Below, piece after piece: positions 5,906 through 8,175 of a DNA stretch of 8,175 bases. Below the pieces are notes generated by a model. That model did not search any database. It was not told where the DNA came from and was given only the letters and a program-made list of their open reading frames with translations. Where the stretch lies: assembly GCA_038244055.1 (NCBI GenBank), contig JBBRTW010000331.1:1-8175 (forward strand), written 5' to 3'. Numbering within the stretch: position 1 is the stretch's first letter; the number at the start of each line of letters is the position of its first letter. Origin of the DNA: DASPKW01 sp038244055. Its GTDB lineage: Bacteria > Planctomycetota > Phycisphaerae > Tepidisphaerales > Tepidisphaeraceae. Made by a program: the position numbers and the translations under genes.

Positions 5906-6715
5906 ATGATCGAACGTCTTACCGTTTTATTTGCCGTTCTGTTCCTCGTCAGTTTCGGCCTGGCCGCCGAGCAAGCTCCGCAGCCGCCGTGGATCGACGC
6001 GATGAAGAAGGCCCACGATGGCTTTAAGGGCACCGCGGGATACGTCGCGCAATTCGGCGACTCGATCACCTACAGCATGGCCTTCTGGAAGCCCATGAGC
6101 TGGAGCGATCCCGACCCGTTCATTAAGGAGGATGGCCTTCCCAAGCGCCCGGACAAAAAGTGGCGCGAGGTCATCAAGGGCGCGGGCGATGATGGCAAGG
6201 GCCCTAAAGCGGGGAACTATTCGGGCTGGCGCATCGGCAATCTGCTCGATGCCGTGCCCAAAGTCCTCGCGGAGAAGAAGCCCGAGGCGGCCGTCATCAT
6301 GATCGGCACCAACGACATCGCCGGTGGCAAAGTGCCCGAGAGTTACGCAGCGAACCTGGACAAGCTGGTGACGATCTGCCTCGAAGCCAAATGCATTCCG
6401 ATCCTCAATACCATCCCACCCAAGCGCGGGCAGATGGAGGGCGTGGAGGCCGCCAACAAGATCATCAAAGAGATCGCCGACCAGCGCAAGTTGCCGCTCG
6501 TGGACTATTACAGTGAAATCCTCGCCCGCGCCCCTGATGGCAAATGGGATGGAACGCTCATCAGCAAGGACGGTGTTCATCCGACCGGCGATACCAGCCA
6601 GGATTACAGCGAAGAGAATCTCAAGAAATCGGGCTATGCGCTGCGCAATTGGCTCAATTTCTCGATGTACCGGCAGGTGTATTTCAAGGTGCTGGCTCCG
6701 ATGCAGGGCAGATAA
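5906..6715 (+). CDS. Secreted SGNH/GDSL hydrolase
   Basis: The 269-residue protein has an N-terminal signal peptide (basic Arg4, hydrophobic core 6-20, likely cleavage near Ala20-Ala21). The SGNH blocks follow in order: GDSI with nucleophile Ser53; SGWRIG (106-111) supplying the block II glycine; IGTND (133-137) with the oxyanion-hole Asn136; and KDGVHP with Asp222 and His225, the catalytic Asp/His pair. Such enzymes hydrolyse acetyl or acyl esters on sugars or lipids, and export fits polysaccharide de-esterification; the actual substrate is unknown. A stretch of about 45 residues between blocks I and II (about 60-105), rich in Lys, Asp and Pro, is longer than in minimal members. The start is set by GGAGGT at 5895-5900, 5 nt before ATG. 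No good promoter match or intrinsic terminator was found around it. Confidence 0.9.
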   Translation: MIERLTVLFAVLFLVSFGLAAEQAPQPPWIDAMKKAHDGFKGTAGYVAQFGDSITYSMAFWKPMSWSDPDPFIKEDGLPKRPDKKWREVIKGAGDDGKGPKAGNYSGWRIGNLLDAVPKVLAEKKPEAAVIMIGTNDIAGGKVPESYAANLDKLVTICLEAKCIPILNTIPPKRGQMEGVEAANKIIKEIADQRKLPLVDYYSEILARAPDGKWDGTLISKDGVHPTGDTSQDYSEENLKKSGYALRNWLNFSMYRQVYFKVLAPMQGR

Positions 6716-6891
6716 CCCTGAATCCAAAGCGCAGCCGATCCGACCACGGCATCGAAGAATCGGGGATCGAACCAAACGCGATCCGAAGCGGGGCAGTGTG
6801 CTTCGAGTCGTGCATGCCCGCCGCGGTACACCGAGCGAGGGTTCCAGTAAATCATTGGAGCGTAGTGCTGGTTCTGGCCGATGCTGATGGC

Positions 6892-6916
6892 GCGGCCCGT
6901 TGAATCCCACGGCCGT
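6892..6916. repeat. Potential hairpin upstream of the lipoprotein gene
   Basis: CGGCC at 6893-6897 and GGCCG at 6911-6915 are reverse complements around a 13-nt loop, and one more G-U pair is possible at the base. It lies seven bases before a stronger hairpin, so the two could stack in a transcript. Confidence 0.3.
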
Positions 6917-6922
6917 TTCAGA

Positions 6923-6940
6923 CACCGCCGGATGGCGGTG
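6923..6940. repeat. Perfect 7-bp hairpin in the lipoprotein leader
   Basis: CACCGCC (6923-6929) and GGCGGTG (6934-6940) are exact reverse complements with a 4-nt GGAT loop, a compact and stable GC-rich stem. No T-run follows on either strand, so it is not a standard intrinsic terminator. It sits 46 nt before the GTG start at 6987 and may be part of a structured 5' leader or a protein-binding palindrome. Confidence 0.45.
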
Positions 6941-6975
6941 CCGATAACAGGGGCGGCGGTTGTCCTATCCCCAGC

Positions 6976-6980
6976 GGAGG
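6976..6980 (+). promoter_or_regulatory. Shine-Dalgarno fixing a GTG start
   Basis: GGAGG lies 6 nt before GTG 6987 and 9 nt before GTG 6990. It decides the start within a frame whose other candidates are TTG 6960 and TTG 6981, and it places the start directly before the lipoprotein signal peptide. Confidence 0.7.
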
Positions 6981-6986
6981 TTGATC

Positions 6987-7931
6987 GTGGTGAAAGTTTC
7001 CTCTTGTTTTCCCGTCATTTCCTGCTTCATCCTGCTGACCGCGTGCGGATGCGTATCACGCCAGGAGTTCTCCAGGGTGTGCCTTCAACGGGATCAGATA
7101 TCCTCGGAGTTGATGCACACGCAATCGGAAAGGGATGCTTCGAAGGAGGAATGCGAGCGACTTGGCCAACAACTTCAAGCCGCAAACCAGAAATCCGACC
7201 AAATCGCCAGGCGAGTCGATGAACTCGGAACGCAATTGACACAGTCACAGGCCGCGCTGTCGTCCACGCAGAATGAACTTGCGACAACGCGCCAAACCCT
7301 GGCGCAGGCCCAGCAGGCGGGTGGCGAACTGAAGAATCAGCTCGACCAATCCAAGGCGAAAGCAACGGAACTCGCTTCCAAACTTGAAGGCATCACCAGC
7401 GACCTTGGGAAGCTCCGCGATCAGAGCCGAATCCAAGCCGCTGAAGCCGCGGCCCGGCTCTCCGAAACACAAGCGGCGCTGGCGCTCGCGCAGAAGGATC
7501 AGGCGGAGTTGAAGGTGACCCGGCAGAAGCTCGCGCAGAGCGAGCAGGCCGGTGCGGACGTCCGCATGAAACTCGCGGACTCGGAGAAACGCGCATCGGA
7601 ACTGACTCTGAAACTCGATGGCGCAACTTCGGATCTGGCCAAACTTCGCGAACAAAGCCGCATCCAGTCCGCCGACGCCGGGGCGCGATTGTCGCAGGCG
7701 CAGACCGCGCTGGCGGCGGCGCAGAAGGATCAGGCCGAATTGAAAGCGGCGCGCCTGAAGCTGTCGCAGGTGGAGGAGGCGAGCGCAGAGGCAAAAGCCA
7801 AACTCGCCCAAAGCCAGAAACGCATTGTGGAGCTCGAATCGAAGCTGGTCACGCTGACGGCGCAGCCCAGGAAAGCCGTGGAGGGAAAGCCGGCCGGTGA
7901 CACGACCGCCGCCCTGGACTCGGCCAAATAA
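6987..7931 (+). CDS. Coiled-coil lipoprotein with 77-residue repeats
   Basis: The 314-residue protein starts at GTG 6987 (SD GGAGG 6976-6980; GTG 6990 is equally possible). A short signal peptide, with Lys3 and a hydrophobic stretch to residue 19, ends in a lipobox LTAC, so Cys20 should be lipidated and the mature protein anchored in the envelope. From about residue 30 to 293 it is almost entirely helical, rich in Ala, Gln, Lys, Glu and Leu with heptad spacing and almost no Pro or Gly: a long coiled coil. Two 77-residue repeats (96-172 and 173-249) and a partial third (250-293) are visible. The tail is short, polar and disordered-looking. No enzymatic motif is present; such proteins act as spacers, tethers or scaffolds between membrane and wall or other partners. 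Transcription is probably monocistronic. Family assignment beyond coiled coil is not possible. Confidence 0.85.
   Translation: MVKVSSCFPVISCFILLTACGCVSRQEFSRVCLQRDQISSELMHTQSERDASKEECERLGQQLQAANQKSDQIARRVDELGTQLTQSQAALSSTQNELATTRQTLAQAQQAGGELKNQLDQSKAKATELASKLEGITSDLGKLRDQSRIQAAEAAARLSETQAALALAQKDQAELKVTRQKLAQSEQAGADVRMKLADSEKRASELTLKLDGATSDLAKLREQSRIQSADAGARLSQAQTALAAAQKDQAELKAARLKLSQVEEASAEAKAKLAQSQKRIVELESKLVTLTAQPRKAVEGKPAGDTTAALDSAK
7272..7865 (+). repeat. Internal tandem repeat, unit 231 nt (77 aa = 11 heptads)
   Basis: The units are 7272-7502, 7503-7733 and a partial unit 7734-7865. By hand alignment units 1 and 2 share about 46 of 77 residues, with the second half strongest (TSDL-x-KLR-x-QSRIQ, ARLS, AQKDQ). 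The length is an exact multiple of seven, so the coiled-coil register is kept through every junction. Many codons differ at third positions, which points to an old duplication kept by selection on the protein. Confidence 0.8.
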
Positions 7932-8136
7932 GGGCCGCTCACAACCTCGGGGAAATTCACTTGCACGCCCCCCATTTCATTTCCGCCCACGGCGGATGAG
8001 CGGGCCGGTGCACGCAATCAACGCAAGACCGAGTGGATGTCGGCTCGGGCACCGGACGGTCGCATGCCCAGCATCCAGCGTCGGGAATCACCATTCGCCG
8101 ATTCCGGTTCCAATGCTCGGAGATATGATTCTTACA
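7932..8136. other. Intergenic stretch without recognised gene
   Basis: This stretch of 205 nt after the coiled-coil gene contains a small stem, TCCGCC-CAC-GGCGGA (7982-7996), without a T-run. I saw no convincing promoter with both boxes, no RNA gene and no recognisable peptide on either strand. Confidence 0.4.
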
Positions 8137-8175
8137 ATGAGTCCACCCATCTACTGCTCGACGACCTTCATTTTA
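8137..8175 (+). CDS. Possible start of a gene running off the window
   Basis: ATG 8137 opens a frame that stays open to the last base (13 codons, starting MSPPIYCSTTF); an in-frame ATG lies at 8125. There is no well-spaced SD: GGAG at 8119-8122 is 14 nt from 8137 and 2 nt from 8125. A TATGAT (8124-8129) and a TACAAT (8133-8138) overlap the start region, which could suggest a leaderless or very short-leader transcript. Too little is present to identify it, and it may not be a gene. Confidence 0.25.
   Translation, partial: MSPPIYCSTTFIL

Larger units (their letters stand above)
6716..6986. other. Non-coding stretch before the coiled-coil lipoprotein
   Basis: These 271 nt separate the SGNH hydrolase from the next gene. 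No plus-strand frame has a credible gene. The downstream part contains consecutive potential hairpins, listed separately, and ends in the SD GGAGG (6976-6980). A minus-strand frame across 6716-6906 translates to an aromatic-rich peptide without a convincing start and is discussed as a finding. No clear sigma70 promoter was recognised. Confidence 0.5.

Noticed and set aside
5927..6925. 332-codon open frame on the minus strand
   Set aside because: It is mostly antisense to the SGNH hydrolase, whose catalytic blocks are all in the plus frame; the translation is His/Arg-rich and lacks recognisable features.
7245..7811. Minus-strand open frame opposite the coiled-coil gene
   Set aside because: It is a repetitive Leu/Arg-rich shadow created by the heptad repeat codons on the other strand.
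7982..7996. TCCGCC-CAC-GGCGGA stem as a terminator of the coiled-coil gene
   Set aside because: The stem is only 6 bp and has no T-run on either strand.
1..8175. Search for tRNA, rRNA, CRISPR arrays, insertion sequences and phage genes
   Set aside because: No repeated spacer array, transposase motif, terminal inverted repeat pair with target duplication, or rRNA/tRNA-like sequence was recognised by eye.

Overview
The window is about 60% GC and fits a member of the Planctomycetota or a related environmental bacterium. That is an inference from gene content: a DUF1080 (3-keto-disaccharide hydrolase fold) lipoprotein, a secreted SGNH/GDSL hydrolase, a CPXCG zinc-ribbon miniprotein, a long coiled-coil lipoprotein, and loosely spaced short transcription units. 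About half the genes have a clear Shine-Dalgarno sequence (2690-, 2921+, 4687+, 5906+, 6987+). No rRNA, tRNA, CRISPR array, transposase or phage gene is visible.

Left part (1-1906, + strand): a hairpin-forming, REP-like repeat lies directly in front of a small polytopic membrane protein (57-545). It is followed by a cytosolic orphan sensor histidine kinase with an RsbRD-like N-terminal domain (770-1906), preceded by a plausible sigma70-type promoter. Middle-left (2007-2690, - strand): a DUF1080 lipoprotein faces the kinase tail-to-tail. It has a strong SD and a promoter with a perfect -35 box, and it diverges from the next unit.

Middle (2921-5496, + strand): an exported gamma-glutamyltransferase homologue whose frame is broken by one TAG codon at 3719-3721, where a Trp (TGG) codon would be expected; both halves are otherwise well conserved. 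Next come a GYD-domain protein (4687-4983), which appears to have its own promoter just after the GGT stop, and a small dual-specificity-type protein phosphatase (5044-5496).

Right part: a CPXCG zinc-ribbon protein on the - strand (5593-5808) is divergent from a secreted SGNH hydrolase (5906-6715). A structured 271-nt non-coding stretch then precedes a coiled-coil lipoprotein (6987-7931) built of 77-residue (11-heptad) repeats. The last 240 nt hold no recognisable gene except a possible partial start at 8137.

Functionally, much of the window encodes envelope or exported proteins (DUF1080 lipoprotein, GGT, SGNH hydrolase, coiled-coil lipoprotein) suited to polymer or peptide turnover outside the cytoplasm, alongside two cytosolic signalling proteins (histidine kinase, Cys-phosphatase). 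No recognisable defence or mobile system is present. The most notable observation is the precisely placed amber codon in the otherwise intact GGT gene.
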